The notes under the pieces: generated by a model | Told to the model about the DNA's origin: nothing | Databases searched by the model: none | Seen by the model: the letters and a program-made list of their open reading frames with translations, nothing else | In this document: positions 21,877 to 31,220 of the stretch, in pieces | How positions within the stretch are numbered: position 1 is the stretch's first letter | How the letters are laid out: each line of letters starts with the position of its first letter | Program-made: the position numbers and the translations under genes | From: Liopterus haemorrhoidalis | Lineage: Eukaryota > Arthropoda > Insecta > Coleoptera > Dytiscidae | Reading direction: 5' to 3' | DNA length: 64,000 bases | Assembly: GCA_963971575.1 (NCBI GenBank) | Contig: OZ020622.1 | Location: 30,534,301 to 30,598,300, forward strand

Positions 21877-22484
21877 ATGGAGTGTGATCGTCAAAATACC
21901 AATAATGATATACACGAAAATAACTCCACCGAAGAGGAGGAAATTAAAATATATGACGGGGAAAAATCAAACGATTTGTCCAAAACGGAAATTGAATTAG
22001 GAGATCCAACTTTACTCAATAATTGTGAAGAAAATGATTATGTGCAAATAATTTCTTCCAACTCTATTGAAAATATAAATACTCCCGCACAAGATGAATT
22101 CAATCAGAAAATAAATGAGGAATCAGAAGTTTTTACTCAGATTGATGTCAAAGTATCTACAGAAACGTCAACACCAATTTTAGAACAAAATACACAAGCC
22201 ATCGAAAGAAAGTCCATTTTAAAATTACAAGATGTTTTATTTGGTATACTTACCTTGTCTAAAATTCAAGAAATTCAAACCAACTCTCTTCCCCGTCTAT
22301 TGACCTGGACAAGAGGCTATATTATATTTATTTATATGGCCTTGTTTTTGTTTGATATTGGCTCAGATTTTTCAGTAGGATGTTGGTATTTATATGAGAC
22401 ATACTGGTGCTACGCTTCTTTCACATTTCTCTTCATTATTGGACCGTCAATTTTATCTAACATCAACAATCCGACATCAATTTG
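21877..22484 (+). CDS. XK-related protein, first coding exon (partial host gene)
   Basis: The exon starts after a pyrimidine-rich tract ending AAACAG (21866), with the ATG 10 bp inside, and ends at a GTAAAT donor (22485). The encoded ~203 residues begin with an acidic, Asn/Glu-rich cytoplasmic stretch of about 140 residues. A hydrophobic pair follows: FIYMALFLFDIGSDFSVG and CYASFTFLFIIGPSILSN. Spacing and the D-I-G-S-D and F-x-x-x-P-S motifs match the first two membrane segments of XK/XKR family proteins, plasma-membrane proteins some of which scramble phospholipids in apoptosis. The frame is open upstream to 21685, but the splice acceptor favours 21877. Further exons are not seen; the downstream intron would contain the transposon nest. 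Composition differs from neighbouring transposons. Confidence 0.6.
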
Positions 22485-23398
22485 GTAAATATAAATATCA
22501 TACCAGGGATGAGAACGGAACGAAATCTAAAAAACAATATTAATCGAAATTTTTTATAGCTCGGAAATTAAAACAATTATGTTTTGCAAATTTGTTTTTT
22601 TTTTTTTTTTTCTCTCTCGAACGAAAACGATATTTATAATATTTAATACCGGTTTTAAACGATTTAATTTAAAGTTTTTTAGATTTAAGTCCGAGTAACA
22701 TATTAATAGAAAAAGTGACAAGTACCCATTTCATTTCTTAATTGCGCTTGTTTAATTTTTAAAATTCAATTTTATGATTTAATTATGTGTTGCGACCGAA
22801 GCGCTTATTAGACGGGAAAACTGGAAGAACCAGTGTCTTTTGGGTTCACCAGACACAGAGCGAGTGGACTGTATGAATAACGCGGGCTGGTAGTAGCTGT
22901 CTGGGTGACACAACGACTATCGCAGGAAGTGGAGGTAATTTAGACACTTCACTGACGCGGCGTGTAGGCTAGCCTTAATACAAAGGGATACGTGAGCCTA
23001 ACGAGTGGGGGGGGGAGTACTTAACGTGCGGTTTCCAGCGCGCAGTGAAGTTAAGTCACGGAGGAGTTCCTATCGAGTAGGATACCTGGACGGCAGCGTG
23101 CAAGGTAAGCTTAATTGTAAGTAGCAACTAGTGGCTAGTAAATTAGCTTGTTATCATACCAGAATTGTACCTGACCGTCCATGTACACTGGTGTAGTATA
23201 TGTCAATCCTACTCACTGTGTCAACAGTTACATTAACTGCTATTTTAAGCAGATACCATGTATACGTATTTTAGAATCCAAGCCAAGCAGGTGCACCAGG
23301 ATGCAAAATTAGCTCAAGTGGAAGTAAAAGGGCTGCGCAGTGGTAGTTCCTGGATCCGTTATACTTTGATCACCTAAAAATGTTGCAAAACAAAGTAT
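22485..23398. other. Non-coding; AT-rich then moderately GC-rich unclassified segment
   Basis: 22485-22790 is probable intron with a T run. From about 22790 the composition becomes much less AT-rich, with no ORF. It runs straight into the tandem hairpin units and may be part of the same unclassified repeat. Confidence 0.4.
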
Positions 23399-24160
23399 TG
23401 CTCCTATACAGCTGATGAAGATGAGTGATGAATGTAGCACTCAGCTGTCAGAGGGCGTACTGAAGTGCTACAGTAAAATATTACGGCTACTCGTGATAGC
23501 GCTGGCGGAATACCACGTGGACGGTGGATATAAAATAGCAACTAAAAAGATAAGTTATTAGAATATGTGAGAATATAACTAAATACTTATCTTTTAGTAC
23601 TAGATCGGTGTAAGAACCGAGTAGAGATGTGGTGCTGGAGATCTGGTGTTCAGTACTCTTACATGGCCAATGAAAATGAGTAATTCATGTAGCACTAAGC
23701 TGCCAGGGCAGCTTGCATTAGTGCTACAAGAATTAAGGCAACAAGAAGTAGCGCTAACGTAATGCCACGTGGAGACGTGAATACAGAAAGCAACAAAAAA
23801 GATAAGTAATTAGAATATATGAGAATATAACTGAATACTTATCTTTTTGTGGTGGATCGGTGTAAGAACTGAGTAGAGATGTGCTGGAGATCTGGTGTTC
23901 ACTGCTCTTAAGTGATCAATGAAAATGAGTAATTAATGTAGCACTAAGCTGCCAGGGCGATGTGCATAAGTGCTACAAAGAATTAGGGAAACTAGAAGTA
24001 GCGCTAACGTAATGCCATGTGAAGACGTGAATGTGGAAAGCAACTAAAAATGTGATATGTAATTAGATTATATGATAATATAACTAAATACTTATGTTTT
24101 AGTGCAGGATTGGCGTGAGAGCCTAGTAGTAATGTGGTGCTGACGACCTGGAGTACAGTG
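23399..24160. repeat. Three ~250-bp tandem units with conserved stem-loops
   Basis: Landmarks recur at about 250-bp spacing: GGTGTAAGAACCGAGTAGAG near 23607 with variants near 23856 and 24109, and ATGTAGCACT near 23433, 23687 and 23936. Each unit has a stem TGTAGCACT / AGTGCTACA. In unit 2 this is an 11-bp stem enclosing a second perfect 6-bp stem (GCTGCC-AG-GGCAGC) at 23688-23728. Units 1 and 2 also have AAGATAAGT / ACTTATCTT around a ~30-nt loop. Stems are kept while loops vary. No coding frame explains them. Confidence 0.8.
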
Positions 24161-24561
24161 TTTTCGAGGGTGTGTTTAGATGTACAATTTTTAAGAGAAA
24201 CACTAAGTACGTTTTATTGCTTTCAACCGAGTTGCGAAAATTTAGCCAGAAGAAGGTGTGCAAAAAAACGATCCAGAATCGTTCGTGGCGTTCAAGGTCG
24301 GAGGTGTTACTTACACCATAACCATAAAATAATTATACAAAATGCATTAAAGAGCTGTTATATTATTTGCTATTAATAACTTCTATCGACATAGAAAAAA
24401 CTATGATGTAGAAAAATTGGATGGTAGTATTTTATATTATATAATTCAGAAGTAAGTATTGTTCATTTTAAGTTCATTTGTTTAACGTGTAATAATTAAT
24501 TAATACAAGAATTGAAGACAAGATACAGTGTTATTATTTATAATTAAAATGGTCTTTTAGC

Positions 24562-25222
24562 ATGTGTAATGATCATATTCCAAAAATTAAAAATTATGTA
24601 GAGTTGACTATTCCTCAGTTCTCAAATGCAACATTCAAATCACATTTTAGAATGAATGTCTTCACATTTGAAGCAATTTTGCAAGAAGTTGCGAACTATC
24701 TGGAATTTTCCAAAAGGGATTCTGCTATGGGTGGGAAAACACAATTGAGCGTTGAAACAACTATGCTCATTGTTATGTGGACTTTAGCTACGCCAGAATC
24801 TTACAGATCTGTTGCAGACAAATTTAATGTAGCCAAACCAACAGTGTTTGCCTGTATATGAACAGTTATTGATGTAATCTTAACGCACCTTTGAAAAATA
24901 TTTATTAAATGGCTTGTGGCAAATGATCACCTAAGAATAGCGAATAAATTTAAATCCTATGGATTACCCATCATCATTGGGGCAATTGAGGGTGTCATTT
25001 TCCCATTAAAAAACCATAAGAAAACCCAGTTTATTATTATAATCGTAAACATTTTTATTCTGTTGTCTTTCAAGAAGTTTGTGTTAAGAATTTGCAATTC
25101 ACTGACTGCGATGTAAGATGGCCAGGTAGTGTGCATGATGATATATATAAGATGCAGAAGATATATGGTCATGTGACCTGGTAATGACAGCTGACAGCTA
25201 TAAAAGTATTGTGTAAAATAGT
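24562..25222 (+). pseudogene. PIF/Harbinger transposase, N-terminal and first DDE part
   Basis: Frame 24562-24861 reads FSNATFKSHFRMNVFTFEAIL and VETTMLIVMWTLATPESYRSVADKFNVAKPTVF, the helix-turn-helix region of PIF/Harbinger transposases. After two in-frame stops it continues with KSYGLPIIIGAIEGV (G-A-I-D-G motif, D changed to E). Another frame gives YYNRKHFYSVV and LQFTDCDVRWPGSVHDD, around the second catalytic Asp. A hAT-like foldback (25231-28120) then interrupts. The third catalytic region is at 37447 onward. Frameshifts and stops make it inactive. Confidence 0.8.
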
Positions 25223-25599
25223 GTTTAAAACAGAGCTGTAAAGTAATGATTACTATTGTAATCAAATACTTGTGCATTACGATTACTCAAGTAATCGTAA
25301 TCAAAACTTTGAGTACGATTACTCGAGTAATCGTACTCAAATATTCTTGATTACCATTACAAATAATCAGAAAAAAAGTGATTATTTGATTAGATTACTT
25401 GACTACTTTAAGATTGCTCAAAAGTAATCGAAAGTAATTTGAATTATTTTTAGATTACTTCTTGATTACTTTAGATTACTTTTAGATTACATGAAAAGAA
25501 TCGAACAGTATTCGTGGATTATATCATGATTACTCCTTGATTATTTACAATTACTTTACTTATCTAGGGCACTTCGGAAGTAATAGTGTACAGAAATAT

Positions 25600-26093
25600 T
25601 TAGAGTTTCGTAGGTATAATCAAGTAATTCAAAACAATCCTGGGCCCTTTAACCGTTCTGCACCAATTTTTGCACAGATACTCTTTAGATCCTGCTGAAG
25701 TATGGACGCATAGAAATGTGTAGGGTTCGTAGGTATAATCAACATATTCAAGACAATCCTGGGCCATTTGACAGATCTGCACCAAATTTTGCACACTTAC
25801 TCCTTAGATCCTGCTGAAGTAATGACGCATAGATTTGTGTAGGATTTCGTAGGTATAATCAAGATATTCAAGACAATCCTGGGCCCTTTAACCGATCAGC
25901 ACCAAATTTTGCATAGTTTCTCCTCAGATCTTGCTAAAGTATGGACATATAGAAATGTGTAGGATTTCGTAGGTATAATCAAGATACTCAAGACAATCCT
26001 GAGCCATTTTACAGATCTGCACCAAATTTTGCAAAGTTACTCCTTAGATCCTGCTGAAGTATGGACGCAAAGAAATGTGTACGATTTCGTAGG

Positions 26094-26127
<34 letters not shown>

Positions 26128-26710
26128 TTTATTAAATAGCACAATTGGCTACATATTTTACTACATAGTAAAAAATATACGAAAATATTCTAATAGTAAA
26201 CAATATATACCTATTCTAAAAATACTATATAGAAAAAAGAAACAACAATAAAAAAAATATCATTTAAAATCTACATAATACTTATAAAATACTAGGTATG
26301 ATCAAGATATTCAAGACAATTCTGACAGATCTGCACCAAATTTTGCACAGTTATTCCTTAGATTCTGCTGAAGTAATGACTCATAGAAATGTATAGGATT
26401 TCGTAGGTATAATCAAGATATTCAAGACAATCCTGGGCCATTTGACAGAGTGCACCACATTTTGCACAGTTACTCCTTAGATCCTGCTGAAGTATGGGCG
26501 CATAGAAATGTGTAGGATTTCGTAGGTATAATCAAGATATTCAAGACGATCCTGGGCCATTTGACAGATCTGCACCAATTTTTGGATAGTTACTATTTTG
26601 GACACTTCGAAAGTAATAGCGTACAGAAATTTTTAGAGTTTCGTAGGTATAATCAAGAAATTCAAGACGATCCTGGGCCCTTTGATCGATCTGAACCAAT
26701 TTTTGCACAG
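25600..26710 (+). repeat. Left-arm tandem array, ~117-bp units
   Basis: About eight units, each carrying GATTTCGTAGGTATAATCAAG, TTCAAGACAATCCTGGGCC and CACCAAATTTTGCACAGTT. One unit is split by a LINE tail (26096-26297). The array is the inverted counterpart of 26990-27780. Confidence 0.85.
26096..26297 (-). mobile_element. LINE 3'-end fragment with (ATT)n tail
   Basis: Minus-strand reading ends in TTTAATAAATATT followed by (ATT)n, the usual form of a truncated LINE 3' end. Both flanks read AGGTAT[A/G]AT from the array unit, consistent with a TSD. No coding part remains. Confidence 0.55.
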
Positions 26711-26990
26711 TTACTCTTTACGGAATTATATGTAAGTAAGAAGATAATTATAAAATTCTTCCATAGAATTATGGGTGTTTGAATATCTGTAATCTTATCA
26801 AATATTTATGTAAACAGAAAATATGTAAAATAAGGGAGAAAACATGCATCCGAAAGTATGTTTCAGCATAGTGTCGCTATTAATAATAACAGTGAATGAA
26901 ATATATTGTGGTGAACTATGTTATAAAATAGTATCGGTGGAGGGCGTGGGTGGCGAGTCATACTTTGGATACTGGGTGCAGCTGCGTGCA
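26710..26990 (+). other. Unique centre of the foldback: possible captured host exon with signal peptide
   Basis: An ATG at 26844 opens a frame beginning MHPKVCFSIVSLLIITVNEI with cleavable-looking signal peptide and ending YFGYWVQ, where the inverted array starts. Upstream, TAT|GTAAGTAAG (near 26730) is a near-ideal splice donor and TTATGTAAACAG (near 26817) a plausible acceptor. The layout is thus 5' UTR exon, short intron, coding exon. I do not recognise the protein. Gene capture is inference; the signal-like sequence and splice sites are seen directly. Confidence 0.4.
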
Positions 26991-27780
26991 AAATTTGGTG
27001 CTGGTCGGTCAAAGGGCCGAAGATTGTCTGGAATATCTTGATTATACCTATGAAATCCTACACATTTCTACGCGTTATTACTTCAGCAGGATCTAAGGAG
27101 TAACTGTGCAAAATTTGGTGCAGATCTGTCAAATGGCCCAGAAATATCTGGATTATACCTACGAAATCCTACACATTTCTTTGCGTCCATAGTTCAGGAA
27201 GATCTAAGGAGGAACTGTGCAAAATTTGGTGCTGATCGGTCAAAGGGCCCAGAAATATCTTGATTATACCTACGAAATCCCACACATTTCTTTGCGTCCA
27301 TACTTCAACAAGATCTGAGGAGGAACTGTGCAAAATTTGGTGCTGATCGGTCAAAGGGCCCAGGATTGTCTTGAATATCTTGATTATACCTACGAAATCC
27401 TACACATTTCTATGCGTCATTACTTCAGCAGGATCTAAGGAGTAACTGTGCAAAATTTGTTGCAGATTGGTCAAATGATCCAGGATTGTCTTGAATATCT
27501 TGATTATACCTACGAAATCCTATACATTTCTATGCGTCATTACTTCAGCAGGTTCTAAGGAGTAACTGTGCAAAATTTGTTGCAGATTTGTCAAATGGCT
27601 CAGGATTGTCTTGAATATCTTGATTATACCTACGAAATCCTACACATTTCTATACGTCCATACTTCAGCAGGATCTAAAGAATAACTGTGCCAAAATTGG
27701 TTCAGAACGGTCAAGGGCCCAGGATTGTTTTGAATTACTTGATTATACCTACGCAACTCTAAATATATCTGTACACTATT
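26990..27780 (-). repeat. Right-arm tandem array, inverted copy of the left array
   Basis: About seven ~117-bp units, the reverse complement of the left-arm units (CTTGATTATACCTACGAAATC, AACTGTGCAAAATTTGGTGC). The arms can pair over more than a kilobase. Confidence 0.85.
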
Positions 27781-28128
27781 ACTTTCGAAGTGCCCTAGAT
27801 AAGTAAAGTAATTGTAAATAATCAAGGAGTAATCATGATATAATCCACGAATACTGTTCGATTCTTTTCAAGTAATCTGAAAGTAATCTAAAGTAATCAA
27901 GAAGTAATCTAAAAATAATTCAAATTACTTTCGATTACTTTTGCGTAATCTTAAAGTTGTCAAGTAATCTAATCAAATAATCAATTACTTTCTGATTATT
28001 TGTAATGGTAATCAAGAATATTTGAGTACGATTACTCGAGTAATCGTACTCAAAGTTTTGATTACGATTACTTGAGTAATCGTAATCAAAATGTAATCGT
28101 AATCTAATTTTACAGCTCTGGTTTAAAA

Positions 28129-28195
28129 ATTATATTGAAGTGCGAAAAGTGTTTCAATTGTCAATTTCTGGAGATCTGGAGAAGATTATTGAGTC
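28129..28195 (+). pseudogene. Short middle piece of the PIF/Harbinger transposase gene
   Basis: Between the foldback TSD and the Jockey element. Its last bases (GAGAAGAT) are repeated near the Jockey 3' junction at about 37449, and one frame runs across into CAPNYFIIGDAAYPL. Divergent and without a clear family motif of its own. Confidence 0.35.
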
Positions 28196-28381
28196 AACCT
28201 AATATTAATGGTGAACTGATGTGCCTATTTGTTAGCGAACGATAGTTCTGTAAACCTGCCATCCAATGGCGTAGTATAGATTACGAATCATATCTTAAAT
28301 TTAAAATTAATATTTTTGACATAAGACGTAAGTAAATCATAAACACATCTAGGCCCAACTGGGGGGGGGGGGGGCTATACA

Positions 28382-29588
28382 GTGGACATTATGTCCAACA
28401 ACAAGAGTCAATCGGTTATGAACTCAAATATAATAAATCAGAACAGTCAATCCGGGAAATACTCAAGAAAACGACCTGCAGAAGCTGAACTGAGCGAATA
28501 CCATAAAAAATATCTACTGGATAATGACTCTCTTCTGAAAAATAACAGATTTTTTCTACCTAGTGAAAATAAGAGCGATAAAATTAATAACAGTGAAGAA
28601 ACAACTCCCAAAAAGATAAAAATTCCACCAATATTTTTGCATGACGTAAATAATTATCAGGCAATTATCGACGATATTAAAAAAATTGTAAAAGATGATT
28701 TTACAACACAAAACAAAAATAACAATGAGTTAAAAATCAATTTAAGGAGTATACATGACTACAGGCTACTAACTAAATTTTATTATGAAAATGATGTTAA
28801 ATATCATACATTTCGAGATCCGGAAGTAGATATACTCTCAGTAGTCTTCAGAAATATACCCGTTTCGCTCAGTGAGGATGAAATTAAAAGATAGCTTCAA
28901 GACCAAACTTACCCAGTCCGTAAAATAGTCAGACTTTTAAACAAAGAAGAAAAAAAAAACAATGCCACTGGTAGTAGTTGATTTAATCAACAATGATATA
29001 GCAAAAGAGATTTTCAAATTAAATAAATTATTTTATTCGATAGTTACAATAGAACCAAGAAGAAAATCCATTGACATACCGCAATGTACAAACTGTCAAA
29101 GGTATGGACATACAAAAAATTATTGTAGATTAAATTCCCGTTGCGTAAAATGTGATGGTCACCATCATTACTCTGTATGCACTAAACCACAGCAAGATAA
29201 ACCGATATGGGTAAACTGTGACGAGAATCACCCAGCGAACTACAAAGGATGCAAAACCTATCAAGAATTAAAGATGAAACATCATAATCGCCGCGAATAC
29301 ATACACAATAATACACCTGTAAATAATCAGAATGATAATAATAATAACTTTTCAAGCGATTTCACTTCATCTCGACAGCCATCACAGCAAGTATATACGT
29401 ATGCAGAAATATTAAAGAGCCAACCATTCTCCTCAAATCGCAGTCCCAATACAGAACCTCCTACTAATTCCAGCCCACTTCTCAATTCTTTAATGCAAAA
29501 CATAATTAACCTCATTCAACCGTATATGGAACAAATAAAAAGTTTCATGCCCACTCTGTTCTTTTCCTTCCAAAATGGTCAAAAATAA
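28382..29588 (+). pseudogene. Jockey ORF1 (Gag-like, zinc-knuckle protein)
   Basis: 28382-28894 encodes a charged N-terminal region ending IPVSLSEDEIKR. The protein continues past an in-frame TAG (28892) and a shift in an A9 run (near 28948) into 28962-29588. There IPQCTNCQRYGHTKNYC and two further Cys/His clusters (CVKCDGHHHYSVC, CDENHPANYKGC) give the triple knuckle region of Jockey Gag after the PRE_C2HC domain. The product would bind the element RNA. One stop and one frameshift make it inactive. The ATG of ORF2 (29575) overlaps its end by 14 nt. Confidence 0.8.
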
Positions 29589-29764
29589 TACAATAAGAAC
29601 TATAAATAACCTGAGAATCTTCAACTATAACGCAAATGAAATAAAAAAAAACAGTGAGCACTTTTCATATCTTTTCTTAGCAGACACAATATAGATATCG
29701 CCTGCATATCAGAGACCTATTTAACACTAAATGAACATTTCAAAATACGATCATATACATTATA
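29575..29764 (+). pseudogene. Jockey ORF2, first part (endonuclease start)
   Basis: It begins NNLRIFNYNANEI and, after a frameshift, gives DIACISETYLTLNE, the N and E catalytic segments of the APE-type endonuclease. It breaks off at YTLY; the frame resumes at 34567 with RHDRNADKGSGGTAIFI. The 4-bp TATA at 29761-29764 and 34567-34570 marks the CR1-like insertion. Confidence 0.75.
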
Positions 29765-30225
29765 TACGGTAGAGTATTTCGTTTAAATGCATCTAACCCT
29801 ATTTTTTCTTCGCTCCAGATATATTTAAAAATAATGATATAAAAATCTTCTTAAAATTTATAAAAAGTGGTACAGTGTCAGTGGAAGTAACCGCAAGTAC
29901 TTTTTTATAACAAAAATTATTAAGTGGTATATTAATATTAAGTAAAGTACGTTTTAAATAAATCTAATTATTTTTTGTTGACCTTGAATTTTCGAGCCAA
30001 AATATCAATTAACATATGTGCAATTGAATGTCTTGAACGCTGGAATACCAACATACAAGTTTCAACTAATCTTAGTCATGTATGGCTCAGATAGGTGGCA
30101 CTAGTAGTTCTATATATAAATAATTTAATTAAATATAATTGAAGATATACTAGTTTCTTTTAAATAAAATCCAGATTAAATAACATTAAAATAATAATTA
30201 ACTTAACTATAATACTTATAATAAA

Positions 30226-31161
30226 ATGGCTAAGTTATGTACAAGATGTGGCAACAAAATATTTACTGAAGACTGTGCTACATGCGGTGATTGTACTAAA
30301 CATTTCCACTTCGAATGTTCTATCCCTGAAACAAGCTATAATAAATTATTAAAAAATAAGAAGATCTGGAAATGCATTGCCTGTTCCGGAGCCCCAGAAA
30401 CAAGATTACGGACCGGATCAAGCAATGAAGTCTCAGCCGATTATATTGAATTTAAAAAAATGTTGCAGACCATTACCGCCAAAATTGAAGGACTTGAACC
30501 AATAAAAACGCAAATAGAAACTTTATCAACTTCAGTTGCGTTCCTCTCTAATCAATATGATACTTTTCTAAAGAAATTGGATGAACAAACTAAAATCGTT
30601 AACATCCAGATGGGAAAAATACAAACCTTAGAAAAGCAAAATATTGATAAGGATAAAACCATTGCGAACTTGTCTGAAAAACTAGAAACCCTAGAACAAT
30701 ACACCCGCAACAAAAATATAGAAATTACAGGGGTACTAGAACAAACAGGCGAGGACTGCAAGGCTGTCGTAGCAAAGATCGCTCAGGAACTTCATTTGGA
30801 TATTACGAAAGATGATATAGACATAGCCCATCGTCTCTATACGCAGAAAAATAACGGCCCACGACCTATTGTTGCCCAATTCACTACAAGAACTACCCGA
30901 GATCAGCTTGTCAATAAAAGATTTTTAATTACGGCAAACGCAAACATCAATGGGACGGCAATCGGCACCAAAATATACATAAATGAGCACCTAACAACTT
31001 ACAATAAAAACCTAATCAGGCTAGCTAAAATACAGCAACGTGCAGCTGGCTTCAAATTTGTCTGGTTCAGGAACAAGCTACTAGTAAGAAGATCTGAAGA
31101 TTCCCCTATTATGAGAATCATGAACGAAAATGACATCGCCAGAAAGATGACAACGTTGTAG
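30226..31161 (+). CDS. CR1-like LINE ORF1 protein (PHD finger, coiled coil, L1-type RRM)
   Basis: 311 codons, uninterrupted. Residues about 5-53 form a PHD-type zinc finger (CTRCG..CATCGDC..HFHFEC..WKCIAC). Residues about 70-165 are heptad-rich and probably coiled coil. From about 160, EQYTRNKNIEITGV opens an L1 ORF1-like RNA-recognition domain (Transposase_22 type) with IDIAHRLYT, and a basic C-terminal domain (YINEHLTTYNKNLIRLAK) follows. By family analogy it is a trimeric nucleic-acid chaperone that packages the element RNA; the PHD finger may contact chromatin (inference). All cysteines of the finger are present. Confidence 0.85.
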   Translation: MAKLCTRCGNKIFTEDCATCGDCTKHFHFECSIPETSYNKLLKNKKIWKCIACSGAPETRLRTGSSNEVSADYIEFKKMLQTITAKIEGLEPIKTQIETLSTSVAFLSNQYDTFLKKLDEQTKIVNIQMGKIQTLEKQNIDKDKTIANLSEKLETLEQYTRNKNIEITGVLEQTGEDCKAVVAKIAQELHLDITKDDIDIAHRLYTQKNNGPRPIVAQFTTRTTRDQLVNKRFLITANANINGTAIGTKIYINEHLTTYNKNLIRLAKIQQRAAGFKFVWFRNKLLVRRSEDSPIMRIMNENDIARKMTTL

Positions 31162-31220
31162 GCATCCCTGATTGTTTTAGTATATAGTAAGGTATAGGTA
31201 TATATTAATATCAACCAGTC

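Larger units (their letters stand above)
25231..28120. mobile_element. hAT-like foldback element with long inverted arms
   Basis: Ends CAGAGCTGTAAA and TTTACAGCTCTG are inverted. A perfect 8-bp duplication GTTTAAAA flanks the element (25223-25230 and 28121-28128). The outer ~380 bp of each arm are near-complementary and packed with GATTACTT/AAGTAATC motifs plus a perfect palindrome centred on CTCGAG (25308-25341 and its partner near 28024-28058). Next inward each arm holds a tandem array, the two in opposite orientation. The centre (about 26710-26990) is unique. It encodes no transposase. The repeated GATTACTT motifs may be subterminal transposase-binding sites, as in hAT elements (inference). 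Confidence 0.9.

Noticed and set aside
26561..27825. ORFs at 26561-26782, 27169-27354 and 27640-27825
   Set aside because: Made of the foldback's tandem units in either orientation.
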